Counted from the stretch's first letter, positions 11,911-23,736 are shown. The stretch: DNA of 64,000 nt from Phellopilus nigrolimitatus (GCA_021029095.1 JAJOHG010000013.1:372001-436000); one strand, 5' to 3'. Program-made: numbers and translations. The notes: generated by a model not told the origin, from the sequence alone.

Positions 11911-14900
11911 TCAAACTAGCTCGACCTGAAATCCCGCCATGAGTCTGGAAGATAACTTTCGCACACAGTATGTTTACTCACATAATTGCTCGGAAAGATA
12001 CCCTTTCTACCCGTCTTATCGTATCCTTTAGTGAATATACGTGTATGTTAGCAAGACCAATCAAAGACCAGATGAACGCAAAGGAAACGCATTGAGTATA
12101 TAGGGAGTTAAGGCACTGACCTTCCCACCACCCATCGGCGTAGTTTTGGCCCCCGTTCGGGCCGGAGGAAAGCTCGATCAGCGCACCCTCCTCGACCTTT
12201 AATTCATCTGCACCTTGGCCTTGATACGTATACAAGCCTCGAACTATGCAGATGTAGACATAAGCACTAAACCTGCTCGCAAATAATTGTAATTCAGACA
12301 GCTTACCGTATTTCCCTGAGCCTAAGGTCTGTTGCGCTGCGCGGGCAGGAATTTCGGGCGATGCTTCGTCATCCACGACTTCGATGTATGATGCGGGAAC
12401 CAGGCCTTTCCCACCATTCGTGTCCGCCACCTTGATCCAACCAGAGCCGTCATCGCCCTCTATCACTTGAACCGTAGCACCACCTGGCGAGCCGAGTAAA
12501 TGATATGAGCGAAACCTAACATGTTAGGCGAAACTGCTGACCAGTAACTGCCAGTTCAAAAGGCGATGTTGGTGTGAAGCTGTATAGCACGTGTGCTACG
12601 GCGAAACTCTCGTCCGGTACCGTATGAGGTCGCGCGAAGGATGATGAAGATGGCGTCGAAGTTGAGGAAGTTGAGATTGTCGATGCTGGAAAAAGGGTAC
12701 ACGAGCAATTCAACAACAGCGGTTGGATTGAAAAAACAATAAGCAATGTGCAAGTCTACCTCGCGAATTTATTCTAGACAGGTTCGATCCATAGGTGCCG
12801 CTCGAAACTCTTGACACACGTTTACCACCTCCACCGGCACAGCTAGCAGGAACCTGCAAATAAGCAGGCGTTATCAATACGCTTGCTCGACAGATAAAAA
12901 AGACCACGTACCTTTAGCTCGCACTTGGCATGCACACATAGTCCACACGTCTTGCAGGTCTTGCCCTGTTTGCTTAAACCCCAAATGGACGACTAAAATC
13001 GATTCAGTCGCAAGAATCATAGTTGCGATTCCGCAATACCTTGCAATATCCACAAGTGGTGGGTATGGAGAATGACGTGGACTTGAAGCTATGAGGACTC
13101 TGCGACCCCTCATCACCTATGATCACCGCTTCGTCAAGCAAGTGACAATTGAGAGATGGAGAGACGGAAATTGCTGACCTCCTAGAGCGTCGCTGATAGT
13201 ATCGATTTCCGAGCCCAATAGAGTTGCCGAGAATTCTAATAACGTTAGTTGATGCTGCACGCCAAGGTAGTCCTTTATACCAGAAAGAAGCGGTGGGAAG
13301 GAAGCCCGTTAGTTTTAATCCTAAGATGACTTGAGACGGTGTGTACCAACATTCATAACGTCCTCTACAGTCCCCAGGCTGCGGTCCTTCGTGTGCGCTG
13401 AAACGACGCTCCGTATCTTGTCCACGTCTCTCTCTATAGGGAGTTTTTACGATCAGTGCTCGTTTCCACTTTTGCTTTCTGTGTCAGTGCTTACTCTTGC
13501 TATCGATCAGAGCCGATACCTCTTGTAGTTTCTCCCGACAGCGCGAAAGCTTGTTCTGAAGAAAGACCTTCGGCGCCGGCTCAATAACCATCTCTCCAGA
13601 ATCGTAGTACCCAGCACATGGTTCCCAGCCCCAATCATTTGGAACACTGAACGGGCGTGTGTTGTACGCGATAAAGAGATCTTGATCCGGTGCTGGGTCG
13701 ACCTGCGTCAGAGTCTGCTGGACGGCATTGACTCGGCTTTGCAGGGTGCTAAGGTGCGTGGTGTGCAGACTCTGGGCGTGGATGAGAATGGACACAAGTC
13801 CTGTGATAAGATTGGTCTGTAAGCATTCTGCGAAAATGTTTCGTTGTTGTTGTGAGTGAAGTTAGTGGGCTTTAGTATTTCTGAGAATCTTACGGAGATC
13901 CTGAATGTTCGAGCTGAATGAGCGCCTGCGAAGAGTACCCGAAACCATCACTTACATCTTCGATCAGGGGCAGATCCTCCGTGTAGAACCTTCCCTTCGC
14001 CCTGTTCGAAATGGCTGTGGAGATCACGAATATGCTATGTCTGGCTTCAGCAAAAAAAAAAGTCTAACAGTAGCAAGTGCTGACATACTTCTTGCTATTC
14101 TGCATATCTACGAGTTGTGTTTCGTATTGCTTCGCCGCACGACTAGCATGCTTATCGTCCTGCGAGCGATCCTGGTGCACTCATACTTTATTTTTCGCGT
14201 TCACTTGGGTACCTGTGCTGTGCAATGAATGCTCACCTGTTTTCGGCGATAAGACTCGATTTCAAGGCATTCTTCGTCGTACTGTAAACCCAGATAAGCG
14301 ATCTCCCCTGCAGTAGCTCTCAGAGTGCTACCTTCTGTTTCATCTATAACAATTGTGCGGAGGAGTACGTCAGGGTACAAAAAGCTTTTGAGTTGAGGAA
14401 GACGAACCTTCTGTCGATCAGCATATATCTTGTCCCTGTCTGAGAGCAGTTTTTGATAAAATTGAAATTGCTGCAAGAGACAACGCGATTTTAGTATAGT
14501 CACGGTAAAGGAGCTTCAACAGGATACCTTGTTCTTCATGTCCTCGTGCTTCTTCTCCAGACTCTTCGCCGCATCCGCCACCTGGCTGATCAAATCATCG
14601 GACAGCGATGAGTGATCCTGAGCGGTGCTGTCCAGCGAGCTAATGAGTTGGCCATACGCTTTGTCGAGCGTACTACAGCGAGATAAGAGGTCGATGTTCT
14701 CAATATAGCCCGGGAACATGACACACCTTCTCCGCAGCGTGTCCTCTCCCCAAGCAGTCGACGGATCGTCACCGACGACAAGCGACGACATGCGCTTTGC
14801 CTTCTTGTCCGCCGCCTTCTTGGCCAACACAGACAGCTTTCCTGCATATTCCTTCTCGAGGGCTGCTCGATCCTTGTAAATTTCTCGAACCTGGCGAATA

Positions 14901-15093
14901 TCCCTAAGACGCAAATATCACCGGAAGTAATCGTGTTTCGCTCACATCGGTGAGTAGACCGAGCTGCGCATCGGACAAAGCTGCAATTCTGTCGACTTGA
15001 TCCTAGGATAACAGTGGTGAGGGATTGAGTGGCGGACAAATGGAAACTAGACATTACTGGCAGAGCCTGCCCGAACGACTGTGCTGCAGCCAT
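11911..15093 (-). CDS. BZZ1: BZZ1-type F-BAR / C1 / double-SH3 actin regulator
   Basis: I could trace 21 exons that join in phase to about 653 residues, close to the size of yeast Bzz1. An F-BAR domain (about residues 1-260) begins DQVDRIAALSDAQLGLL and includes KYDEECLEIESYRRKQ. It is followed by the conserved RPFSVPNDWGWEPCAGYYD block. A C1 domain (about 409-460) shows H-C-C-C-C-H-C ligands in HSFKST, TTCGYCK, GKTCKTCGLCVHAKCELK and VPASC. Two SH3 domains follow (about 515-570 with HVLYSFTPTSPFELAV; about 594-650 with GLYTYQGQGADELKVEEG and GIFPSNYV), and the protein ends VELV. Such proteins bend membranes and recruit the WASP-Arp2/3 machinery at endocytic sites. Two internal exons are only 12 nt (14332-14343) and 7 nt (13894-13900). 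One acceptor near 14160-14172 is ambiguous (4-residue difference). Confidence 0.93.
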
Positions 15094-15267
15094 ATCGCCT
15101 TTCCGAAGCCTATGCTAAACTGTAGTCGCGGTTGTGGCTACAAAGTAGCCGTGGGAAACCCCTGTCGGCTGAAGGAGCTGGTATTAAAGCAGCTGGTCCG
15201 AGCCCTGTTATCTTTTCCTCTTGACGTTCCCCGTTCGCCTTCCTCGGTTCCTCGACGATAGACTACA
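15094..15267. promoter_or_regulatory. Compact bidirectional promoter region
   Basis: Only 174 bp separate the divergent start codons of the BZZ1-like gene (-) and the KNH-type GPI protein (+), so both promoters must share this interval. I see no strong TATA box. A pyrimidine-rich stretch lies just before the plus-strand ATG. Confidence 0.5.
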
Positions 15268-16210
15268 ATGTTCACGATTCCGTTCACGATCGTCCTTGTT
15301 GTCTTCTTCAGCTATACGCTACGTCTGGCCGGGGCTGCCCCGCTGACGACGAGCGTGAGCCAGAGGGATGTTGTAGACCCGCCTGTGACGGCTCCGAATG
15401 CGTCCACGGTCTGGGCTGTGGGTGAGACGCAGACGGTGGTCTGGTCAGTATTTCCTATCTGCTTGCGATTTTTCTCGGAGCAGCCTAGCTGAACATTTCG
15501 CAGGAATACTTCGAGTCTACCTAGCCAGATTACGAACACGAATGGCACGGTCTTGCTGGGCTTCGTGAACGACACGACAGGAAACGAGCATCTTATGATC
15601 AGTACGTCTCATCCCCTTCATACTAGTCTCGCAGGAGCTGACTTTTGTACAGACAGCCCTCTTGCCTCTGGATTTGACATCAGAAGCGGCTCTGTCAACA
15701 TCGTGGTCCCGAACGTCGAACCTCGTTCAGATTACATCGTAGCTCGTGCGTTCATTTACCCTCCGTTGTGCGACTCGTGTTAACCGCGTTTACTCGGCAG
15801 TTTTGGGTGACTCGGGGAACATTTCACCCAAGTTCACCATCACGAATGGCCAGGCGAGTTCTGCGTCTTCCGCGGCAGTTCCTAGCTCTACAACCGCCGT
15901 TGGAACGGGTACTCCTTCTGATTCCGGCGCATCATCAGCTCTCAGTGCTAGTAGCTCCGCATCGTCTCCGGGGGGCAGCAGCTCGGCCACCGATAGTTCA
16001 ACCCTTGCGAGTTCGACGTCCACAGCGACCCCGGATTTGTCCTCGAATTCGTCCCCCTCGTCCTCTTTCTCCTCGGGGTCGTCGAGTTTGGCAGCATCGG
16101 ATAGTCAATCTTCGCATACGAGTACTAGTGCCGCTTCTCCACGCGCTCTGGTATCTTTCCACCTCGTGCAGCTTGCTGTCACCTTGCTGGCTGTCTTATT
16201 TTTCATTTGA
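15268..16210 (+). CDS. Kre9/KNH-domain Ser-rich GPI-anchored surface protein
   Basis: Four exons (15268-15443, 15504-15601, 15653-15745, 15801-16210) give 258 residues. A signal peptide (FTIPFTIVLVVFFSYTLRLA) precedes a single domain that fits the Kre9/KNH-like N-terminal fold: DPPVTAPNASTVWAVGETQT, LLGFVNDTTGNEHLM and the terminal LGDSGNISPKF. About 110 residues of Ser/Ala/Thr-rich stalk follow. The C-terminus is a hydrophobic tail (LVQLAVTLLAVLFFI) right at the stop, the pattern of a GPI-attachment signal. The mature protein should sit on the plasma membrane or be transferred to the cell wall. The domain is linked to beta-1,6-glucan assembly in yeasts, but no activity is shown for basidiomycete members. 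The junction before LGDSGN relies on a GTGCGT donor. Confidence 0.88.
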
Positions 16211-16622
16211 GAGCCACATACCGTCTGTCCGATTCTCCTTTCTATTGACCTTGTTTGCGCGCATATACGGCGGATACGACTTGTCATGGGTTTATGGACC
16301 ATCTCATCTTCACCCTCATGAACGGAACTTTCTGTTATGACCACATCTAACGACGCATTTTGGCTTGTACTGGACGTTGGAAATCATGTATTACTAATTG
16401 CGAACCACACTCATCACATAATGTTATTGTGCATACCGTGCTCATTCTTTTCTTCGGACCGGAAAGTAAGATGGATAGAGAATATATATTAAAGAATTCA
16501 ACACAATACAAAGCGACAGGAGTATAGGGCACTCGATACAACTGATAACAAGAGCAGGTCAATATCCCAAAAGCAAGCAGCAGCATATTTTTACACATCA
16601 GGCCAGCTGCAGCTCACCGCCG
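16211..16622. other. Convergent 3' ends
   Basis: 412 bp between the stops of two convergent genes, holding their 3' UTRs. AT-rich sequence near 16480-16500 could supply polyadenylation signals. No gene is seen. Confidence 0.5.
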
Positions 16623-17894
16623 TCATCGGTCACCGCCCACGCCGATCGTTCGCATATAGCCATTGACGTTCACAGGCATCCCGCCGTATGGCGAGGGGTA
16701 TCCACCACCCATTCCCGGGCCTCCCGGCGTCGGGAGTGGTGTAGGCCCACCGGCGCCCATCATGTTCGGTCCCCCGCCCATGCCCATGCCTTGCTGTGTA
16801 CCGCCCTGCTGCTGTTGCTGCTGTCCCTGCGCCGACACCGCCTGCTGCTCGCGCATGAGCGGTGTGCGCTCGCGCTCTGCGATCGTCGCGCCGCTCCGCA
16901 ACCCAAGGGCCATCCCGATCCCGAGCGCGGATTGTGTGTCGAGTGTGCCGTTCGTCGCGAGCACGGTTTTTCCGAGGCCGTACAGCTTGCCGTTGTATTC
17001 GCCGTCGTCAATGTGGTCGTTGAAATACAGCTCGCGCATTTTGAAGAAAGTGTGCGCGGTGAGGAGCGAGTCTGACCCGGCCTGATGCGAGGGCCCGATG
17101 CGCATGACCTGCGATTGTTGAGGACTATAATGACGCAAAGGAAGAATTATCCGACGTACACCCAGATCATCTGCGACTTCCTGCAGACCGCCTTTCAGAC
17201 CTTTGCACGCCCGCATCATAAACTTCACGTCGTACACGGTTGGGAACCACAACGAGAAAAGGTCGAAGAAGTCTTCCTCCGTTGCTGGTAAATTAATGCA
17301 CGACAACAGCTTAACGAGGTACCCGAAATCGTATCCACTTCACGAAGCCTTAGCCAAGTAGATATATGCAACCAGAAAGAACGCACCTATGAAACGAAAT
17401 CCATTTAGTCTCGTCGCAGAGGACGAGGCCCGACGTGATGAGCAGTTCCGCAAAATCGTTTGGCTGTATGCCCTCTGTCAGGTGGCGCTGGAAGTCGATA
17501 CCGGACTTGTGGAGGAGGTCAATGGATTCAGGGCTGTACATGTCTTCTGCCATGTTGAAGTGGAAGTTGAATTGCCAGGTAGATATGTCCTCCGCAGGTT
17601 GGCCGTCCTCATCGCATAGTGTGATGCCGATTTGGATGATTTTGAGTAGGTCGACATTACAGCGCATTGTCTGGTAATGGTAGTCCGACGATGTCCTGAA
17701 CGAGCCTATCGGACGTGCGACGACACCGGGAAATTCTGTGTCCTAATGCATAAGAGCTGTCAACGCTGCAGCCACTGGAGCAGGGATACTGGACTGACCA
17801 TGGCCACATAAGGGTAGCGCTCGACGAGGTCCCGGATGTTGCGCATTTCTGCGTCCAGGTTGGACGTCCATACTTCGCGGATTCGTGTCGCCAT
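16623..17894 (-). CDS. CAF1: CAF1/POP2 deadenylase subunit of CCR4-NOT
   Basis: Four exons (17799-17894, 17387-17742, 17160-17337, 16623-17108) give 371 residues in phase. The DEDD nuclease residues are visible: D and E in AMDTEFPG, D in SGYDFGYLVKLL, and H plus D in HQAGSDSLLT, with FPTVYDVKFMMRACKGLKGG between them. The protein removes poly(A) tails as part of the CCR4-NOT complex. The start is set at ATG 17894 (MATRIREVW), which matches the family. An in-frame extension upstream lacks an ATG and follows a possible splice acceptor, so a longer N-terminus is possible. The last 75 residues form a Gln/Gly/Met/Pro-rich tail with a run of six glutamines, an extension common in fungal CAF1 and likely disordered. 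Confidence 0.94.
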
Positions 17895-19149
17895 GCGGCT
17901 CACGGCGCGTGTTCTATCGTCGTGGATGTGGCCGCTGTGCGCTGTCACCTGTGAACTGTGTACGATGTTTATGCGCGCGAGCGGCGCTGGACTCGGGCGT
18001 CACATTGGGCCACGAGATTGTCACAAGTTGACGCGACCAACGGCGTTGGCCAGCCGCATCGTTCTATCTCTTCTGTGTCCTCAATCCACAGTCCATTTCC
18101 TACCTGATCGAGTTCTGCAGTTTCACATACGAATTGATGCTCTTTAGCGAAGAAAAAAAAAGTTATCGATTGTATCGACGCGTACGGGCGAAGCGACTGC
18201 TTTGGAAGCCGGAGCCGGTAACGGCGGAATGGACGAGCACCAAGGACCAAGGCTTTATTCGAAACACGAAAATAAACTTGTCACTGTCTCCATAATAGAC
18301 ATCCCGGTGGACATTGTCTTGTCTCCCGCTCTCGGCCTAGCCAAGCAGCTTCATATGTTCTCTGATGCGTACTCTTTTGGTGTCGGCTTTCTGACACAGT
18401 CGCTGTAACTTGGTCTGTTCAGTTAGCGTCTTCTATTTTTTCACTCTGAACATCGTCATCTGATTTTTTCCCCTGACATCACTCATCATGCAGTAGACCG
18501 ATACATTTAAGTCACCTGGTACTTCGCTATTTCTCGATTCAAACTCTTTCTGCCGTCAACAGCGCTCTATGGAGGCGCTCTTAGGCTCATCAAGAAGCCT
18601 GCCAAGCAAATCCTCCCGCGGTCTAAGATGTTGGTGGCAAGATCGCTTCTTCCGCCTTTGGGCATCAAGAACTCTTAGAACATATACCCAAAGACCCCCT
18701 TGATATGAAACATATCTTTAGTGCGAGATGACTCTCTTGCGCTGTCTACGCCTTACCGACACATGCTTCACGTGCATCCAAAGTCTAGCTTAATCGAACG
18801 CCACCATCTATGTCTCCGTTTCTGGAGAGCGCGACACAGCTCGACTTGGGCGGGCATAATTTGTACTTCTCTTGAAGAGCTAAATCTTCAAGGTTTTTCA
18901 TGTTGCTGTGGATTTTTCTTGCCCCGCATTTCAAAATATGTCTAGCCGCTCCTGCGAGACATGAAGCATGAAGAATCTACCGCGTTTTGACGGGCGAGAA
19001 AGCGTCGCGAGGGCTGACGCGTCGACTCGCGCACGGGACACGCCTCCCGCCGGGCCTAGAACACATGATGCGAGGCAGACATAGTGCGTTTTCCTCGGAT
19101 GCAAATTTGGCTCGGGCGGCTGGCATAGCGCGTCATTTTTCGGATCTCC
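17895..19149. other. Divergent intergenic region, no gene seen
   Basis: About 1.25 kb upstream of both CAF1 (-) and the thaumatin-like gene (+). Open frames are short and isolated. The promoters of both genes must lie here and in the following 190 bp. Confidence 0.5.
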
Positions 19150-19213
19150 TGTCAGCCTCCGCCAGCCTCCAGCAGTGTCAGCCTCCGCCAGCCTCCCGCA
19201 GTGTCAGCCTCCT
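19150..19213. repeat. GC-rich tandem repeat upstream of the thaumatin-like gene
   Basis: About two and a half copies of a 26-bp unit built on GTCAGCCTCCGCCAGCCTCC, itself made of half-repeats of CAGCCTCC. It ends about 10 bp before the TATA box, so it is placed like a proximal promoter element. Confidence 0.8.
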
Positions 19214-19223
19214 GCCTGTGGAA

Positions 19224-19230
19224 TATAAAA
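19224..19230 (+). promoter_or_regulatory. TATA box of the thaumatin-like gene
   Basis: TATAAAA lies 113 bp upstream of the ATG at 19337 and directly follows the tandem CAGCCTCC repeats. Confidence 0.55.
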
Positions 19231-19336
19231 GGGGTCTTCTCGGTAGGAAATCCCCAGTGCTTTCACTTGTCTTCAAGTACCATTCGCTACCCCTCAAGCA
19301 TCAGCTACTCTACTCTTCGAGTCCCAAGTCTCAACT

Positions 19337-20555
19337 ATGAAACTCCTCTTCTCCACAGTATTTATCGCTATGGCCGCTGGTGCCTCAGCTAGGACTTTCA
19401 CCGTCACAAACAAGTGTCCGTTCACGATCTGGTATGTTGTATGATAATATCTTCCAGTTTATTTCTGATGAGAAATTTGGTAGGCCTGCTGTGAGTTTTC
19501 TGACAAAGCAGTAAAGCAGAGTGCTCAGACGAAGCCTTCCAGATATTCACAGACCTCAACGTCGCGTCCAACGTCCCAAACCATCCGACTGGGTTAGCTT
19601 CTTCCCTTGGCCTGCGTTCGCTACTATCCTGTCGCTCACTTTCTTTTCCCCTCCTACGCCTTCCCCTACCTTGCATATGTATGCGAACAGATGGGAAGCG
19701 CCCGCGGGCCACTCTGTCAGCTTCAGTGTCCCAGACAACTGGAAGGCCGGCCGCATCTGGGGTCGCCGCAACTGCAACTTCAGTACTAACCCTGGCCCGC
19801 TCTCATGTGCGACCGGGGGCTGCAATGGCGGCCTACTTTGTGACTCGCGCTCCGGCACGGTCAGCTATTTTATTGAACTCTCTTTTCGTACGCAAATGAT
19901 CTTATATCGTTCATTACAGGGAGTTCCTCCTGTGAGTGTTGCGGAATGGACGCTCGAGGGCGATGGGAATAAAGATTTCTATGACGGTAGGCATTTATTG
20001 CACTTTAATAACTTCTTCGCATAAGCAGAGAAACTCACTGTTGTTCTGCGCTAGTGTCGCTGGTTGACGGGTACGATCTGCCGATGCGTATCACTAACAA
20101 CGTTGGGTGCGGTGTCGCTGAGTGCGCCGTCGATCTGGCTCCCAATTGTTCGTAAACCTTCTTTTCTACATTTTTCTACTGGCGAACACTAAAACAACTA
20201 CCTTTCAGGCCCCAACGCTCTGAAGGGACCTTTCGACTCTCATGGCTCCACTCTCGGCTGCAAGAGTGCCTGCACCGCGAACCTTGACGGCAATCCTCGT
20301 GCGCAATCCTTAGACCGACTAACCGGACACTGCACATAAACTGACTACTTGTTCACAGAGAACTCTGCGAACTGCTGCACGGGGTCACACAATACTGCGG
20401 CGACATGCAAGCCGGAAGGAGTCGCCTACTACTCCTACTTCAAGGACAACTGCCCTAATGCGTACGCGTACGCCTACGATGAGGCCAGTGGCAATGCGCT
20501 CTTTACGTGCCCGTCGAGCAAGAAAGCAGATTACACCCTTACTTTCTGCCCTTGA
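19337..20555 (+). CDS. Thaumatin-like secreted protein
   Basis: Eight exons (19337-19431, 19484-19490, 19543-19592, 19691-19859, 19920-19986, 20055-20147, 20209-20298, 20359-20555) sum to 768 nt, encoding 255 residues. A signal peptide (MKLLFSTVFIAMAAGASA) is followed by the thaumatin opening RTFTVTNKCPFTIWPA, the block GRIWGRRNCNF, then CDLAPNC-like and NSANCCTGSHN motifs, and the closing YTLTFCP. Cysteines are frequent as expected for this disulfide-rich fold. Fungal members are extracellular, and some hydrolyse or bind beta-1,3-glucan during wall remodelling. Whether this one is catalytic cannot be told. The second exon is only 7 nt (Pro-Ala), flanked by two 52-nt introns, and is required to keep frame and the conserved WPAIFTDL motif. 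Confidence 0.93.
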
Positions 20556-21227
20556 ACTTTTATTTGGTGAATAACACGCTCCTGACTATTGCTCAATTGT
20601 TCCATTGTCTGCCTATGAACTTTCACGCGGTAAATAATATACTCTGTGCATATCAATTAGGTGATTCATTAGTACGTTACGTTGCGCTCTTTTCTTATGT
20701 TGATTCATCAGTTATACTTGTTGAGTAAATTGAGATTGATTCCTTATTTGGGTATTTTATAAAACTCGATGCACCAAGACTTGTCTTTTGAAAGACTTCC
20801 CAACCGCGAGGTCTGCGGAGTTCTGTTGGGAAGACACTCAGTACAACGCTCTTCTTATACTACACCGGTAGGACAAACCTGAAGGAGAACCAGGCACTTT
20901 TCCTCTATTCTCAACCTCGAAAACGAGTTGCAATGGCTTTTTTCGTTTCCTCATCCCCCCCTGTTTTTAATTTCTTTTTAAAAATATCAGCAGGCGAAAG
21001 GTCTCCTTTGTGAAAGATTGGTTTTCCTCGGGCTGTTTTCTCTTCGAGCGTAGTCCTAGATCGGAGTTTGAGCGCGCGAGCAATCCCGGCACTCACCAAT
21101 GTTACTCAAGCACCTTGAATATCCTGAAGCTTTTATATTGAAATACACTGCTTAGAAATGCCATGAAATGTCAAGAACCTCATACTAAAGAGTCCCTGAG
21201 CTCTCTTCTTCGTTGTTTTCCTTAGGT
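20556..21227. other. Convergent intergenic, no gene seen
   Basis: 672 bp between the stops of the thaumatin-like and GNAT genes. A 62-codon minus-strand frame at 20911-21099 is charged and has no recognisable motif or partner exon; I treat it as chance. Confidence 0.45.
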
Positions 21228-22382
21228 TCACGAACCATCTATAGGTTGTTCAAAATTAGTTTTCAGAATTTCAGAAACAGATTGCATTCTAACCAAAGGC
21301 ATCACTATCGGCTTCTCCTTCCATGTCGGATTATCCGCGCCCAGTGTTGTTTCAGTAACAGTGACAAACCCAAAGCGATTGTAAAACGGCGTATGGCTCG
21401 CGCAGCTTGAAACGAGATAGACCGCTCGTCCTTTTGCGTCGGCCTACTCAGTATAAAAAAGAAAAAATGTCAGAGATGCACTGAACTATGTGAAAGCATC
21501 GAAAATGTGAAACACATTGGTAATTGTAGGCTACTATCACGAATGAAACCAACCATGTCCGTAACGATTCTTAATAAGGCGCTTCCGTATCCTCTGCCTT
21601 GACATGAAGGAGATGCAGCAAGCCAATCAACGTATATCATCTCCTTTGCTCTCTCCGCGAAGGTACCGTCAACAACCTTCTGCATAGTTTCTTGGAATTC
21701 TCTCTCGCGCTAATATGGGTGTTTGACCTTTAGTATTTCGTACAGCAATTTAAGAAGTAGAGACAAGACAAATTCATACCTTCAGGATCTGCAGCGGACA
21801 TAGTCTAAAGAGTAAAGTCTGGAGAGAAGCTAAAATACGATCGAAGATCCGTTTGAGAAGAGGCGGAGTGGGTGAGTCTGCAGGGGGCGGTACGCTTCAA
21901 ATGCATACGTCCGTCAGTGGAATGTGCAAGGAATGTGGTCATCCAAAAGTTTCTGGTGCGAACATAAGAAGGACGGCGTCGCCGTCATTTACGGTATAAG
22001 CAAACCCTGTAAGGGTAGCACGTGCCAATATAGTCCACCATAGTCCCTTCACAAGTCGTTTTGTGAGCCAACTCGGCTTATCGTCGTCCTTTGAAACGTA
22101 AGCCAACACGTGTGTGAATTGAAGTGAGGCAAAGACGCGTACTGTATTCCGTGTGTATTTGTAGAAAGGATCGTCCTTGAAGGCTTCAGCAGTTGTATTC
22201 TGCGACTTCCCAAGTTTACCTCGAGTTTCGTCAGGAACTAATGTAACACAGAAGAAAGACAATTCACTTATTTTGAGCAGTTCAATTTGTGGTTCCGTGG
22301 CTCGAACTTGCAGCTCCTGTGAAGTCGACAGCTTCTCTTCGACATGCAAAGTATTTGGTGAGCTTGGGCGCTTTGAGAACAT
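21228..22382 (-). CDS. GNAT-family N-acetyltransferase
   Basis: Five exons (22143-22382, 21964-22088, 21780-21894, 21554-21709, 21228-21443) join in phase to 283 residues. The fold is recognised from the N-terminal AEAFKDDPFYKY block, the acetyl-CoA binding motif A in SCQGRGYGSALL and the C-terminal HTPFYNRFGFVTV strand-helix. This layout is the common cytosolic GNAT of basidiomycetes with an unknown small-molecule acceptor. An insert rich in proline then leucine (PPPADSPTPPLLKR, residues about 122-160) separates the two halves. The third exon is reached through an uncommon GTTCGC donor at 21963; without that splice the frame would stop at 21939. Confidence 0.82.
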
Positions 22383-23736
22383 AGTAGATCTAAGATATTT
22401 GAGAAGAACTGCAAACAGCTGACGAGGTAAGGAAGACAGAGAACGAGCCCCTGGTTATCTTAAGCACTTAGCAGGTTTACTTTATATATTCTTTACAGGT
22501 CATGCGGCCCTGTGATTTGATTCATGAATGGTAGATGCCTTCCGTGAGACACCGAAGAGTGGCGCCAGCACTGCTCGAATTGCGTTAACCGCCCAGAAAG
22601 TCGAACCTCCCAGGGTAATGTGCTGCGGGCTTAAAATGAACTTCTCGTCATCCAGCGTAAGTTCGATTCAATCTGGTATTTACAAGCATGACTTGTACTC
22701 GCGAACGGGCGGCCGAGTCGGAATCACGCATTTGCCGCTGCAATGATCCGGTATGAGGAAAGGGGCGCTGGTACGAGACTAAGGAAAGGCGCGAGACGAA
22801 TGGCGCTTACTATTAGACACGTGCTGAACGCGTGCACGTACTGTACGCGTTTGCGATCTCCGTTTCCTTTTGCACTCAGTGACTGACAGCAGCTCGTTGG
22901 CGCATTAGAAGGAGTCGGACGAGTTTGATGCATTGGTAATGATGCAGAGAGTCAATCAAAAAAAGTGAATGGGTTTCGTTCTCTGGGAGCTACCGTGCGC
23001 AGTGGCACTGCGCACCTGTCTTGTCAGTTCTTATCCGAATATGTAAGCAACAGCCGAGAATACCATGAGCCGCATATGATTTTCGGACAGTAGGCATGCT
23101 ACCACAGATGTAGCATTACCGTCGATCGAAACCACAAATTACAAGAGAAGCAAGCTTGACGTACTTTCGGTTCGATGATGTTCTTCGGTACTCAAAGCAG
23201 CCCGACTTACGAAGCAGCTCGCCAGTCCCAAATAACACAACTCAGCAAATTCAGATGATGCCACGTATTTGAAATCGTAAATTCTTTCATAGAAGTTTGT
23301 AACGTCTGAAAGCGTCGCGCTAGTTCTGGAAGTTTCGTCGCATGTCGTGAGAGCACTGATGAGCTCCGTTGTGCACTTGTGTAAATCGCTCCCGAGTAAG
23401 TTGCGAGTGGCTAAGTAACGCGCATCTTTTGTTTCATATAACCAACAGCTAGCAGGCCTTTGGTTTGTGCTGGCTTTTCAATAAGTCGAGATAAATGTCA
23501 GTCAACTAAATGTCTGCTACGGAAGTGAAGAACGAAACCAAAGTGCTAATGGTTGGACATCAAAAAGGGGTCAAACACGCATGCCCTTAGGTTTCAAATG
23601 AGAAAAGATTCAAAATTGAAGTGCTTCGGGGATGCGACATGGATAGCTGAGCGAAACGAGCACAAGGGTATAGCTGAATGACTGAAAAACTCTGTGCAAC
23701 GTTTGCGATAAAAACGATCGAAGGATTTGCTTACAA
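22383..23736. other. Intergenic with one orphan frame
   Basis: 1.35 kb upstream of the GNAT gene. Apart from the 55-codon minus-strand frame at 22500-22667, described separately, nothing here looks coding. Confidence 0.4.
22500..22667 (-). other. Orphan open frame, possible gene fragment
   Basis: A 55-codon frame with no start codon and a protein-like composition: LTLDDEKFILSPQH, then GSTFWAVNAIRAVLAPLFG. It resembles the C-terminal end of a real protein more than random translation. I could not find upstream exons, and a stop lies immediately before it. It may be the remnant of a decayed gene or chance. Confidence 0.25.
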
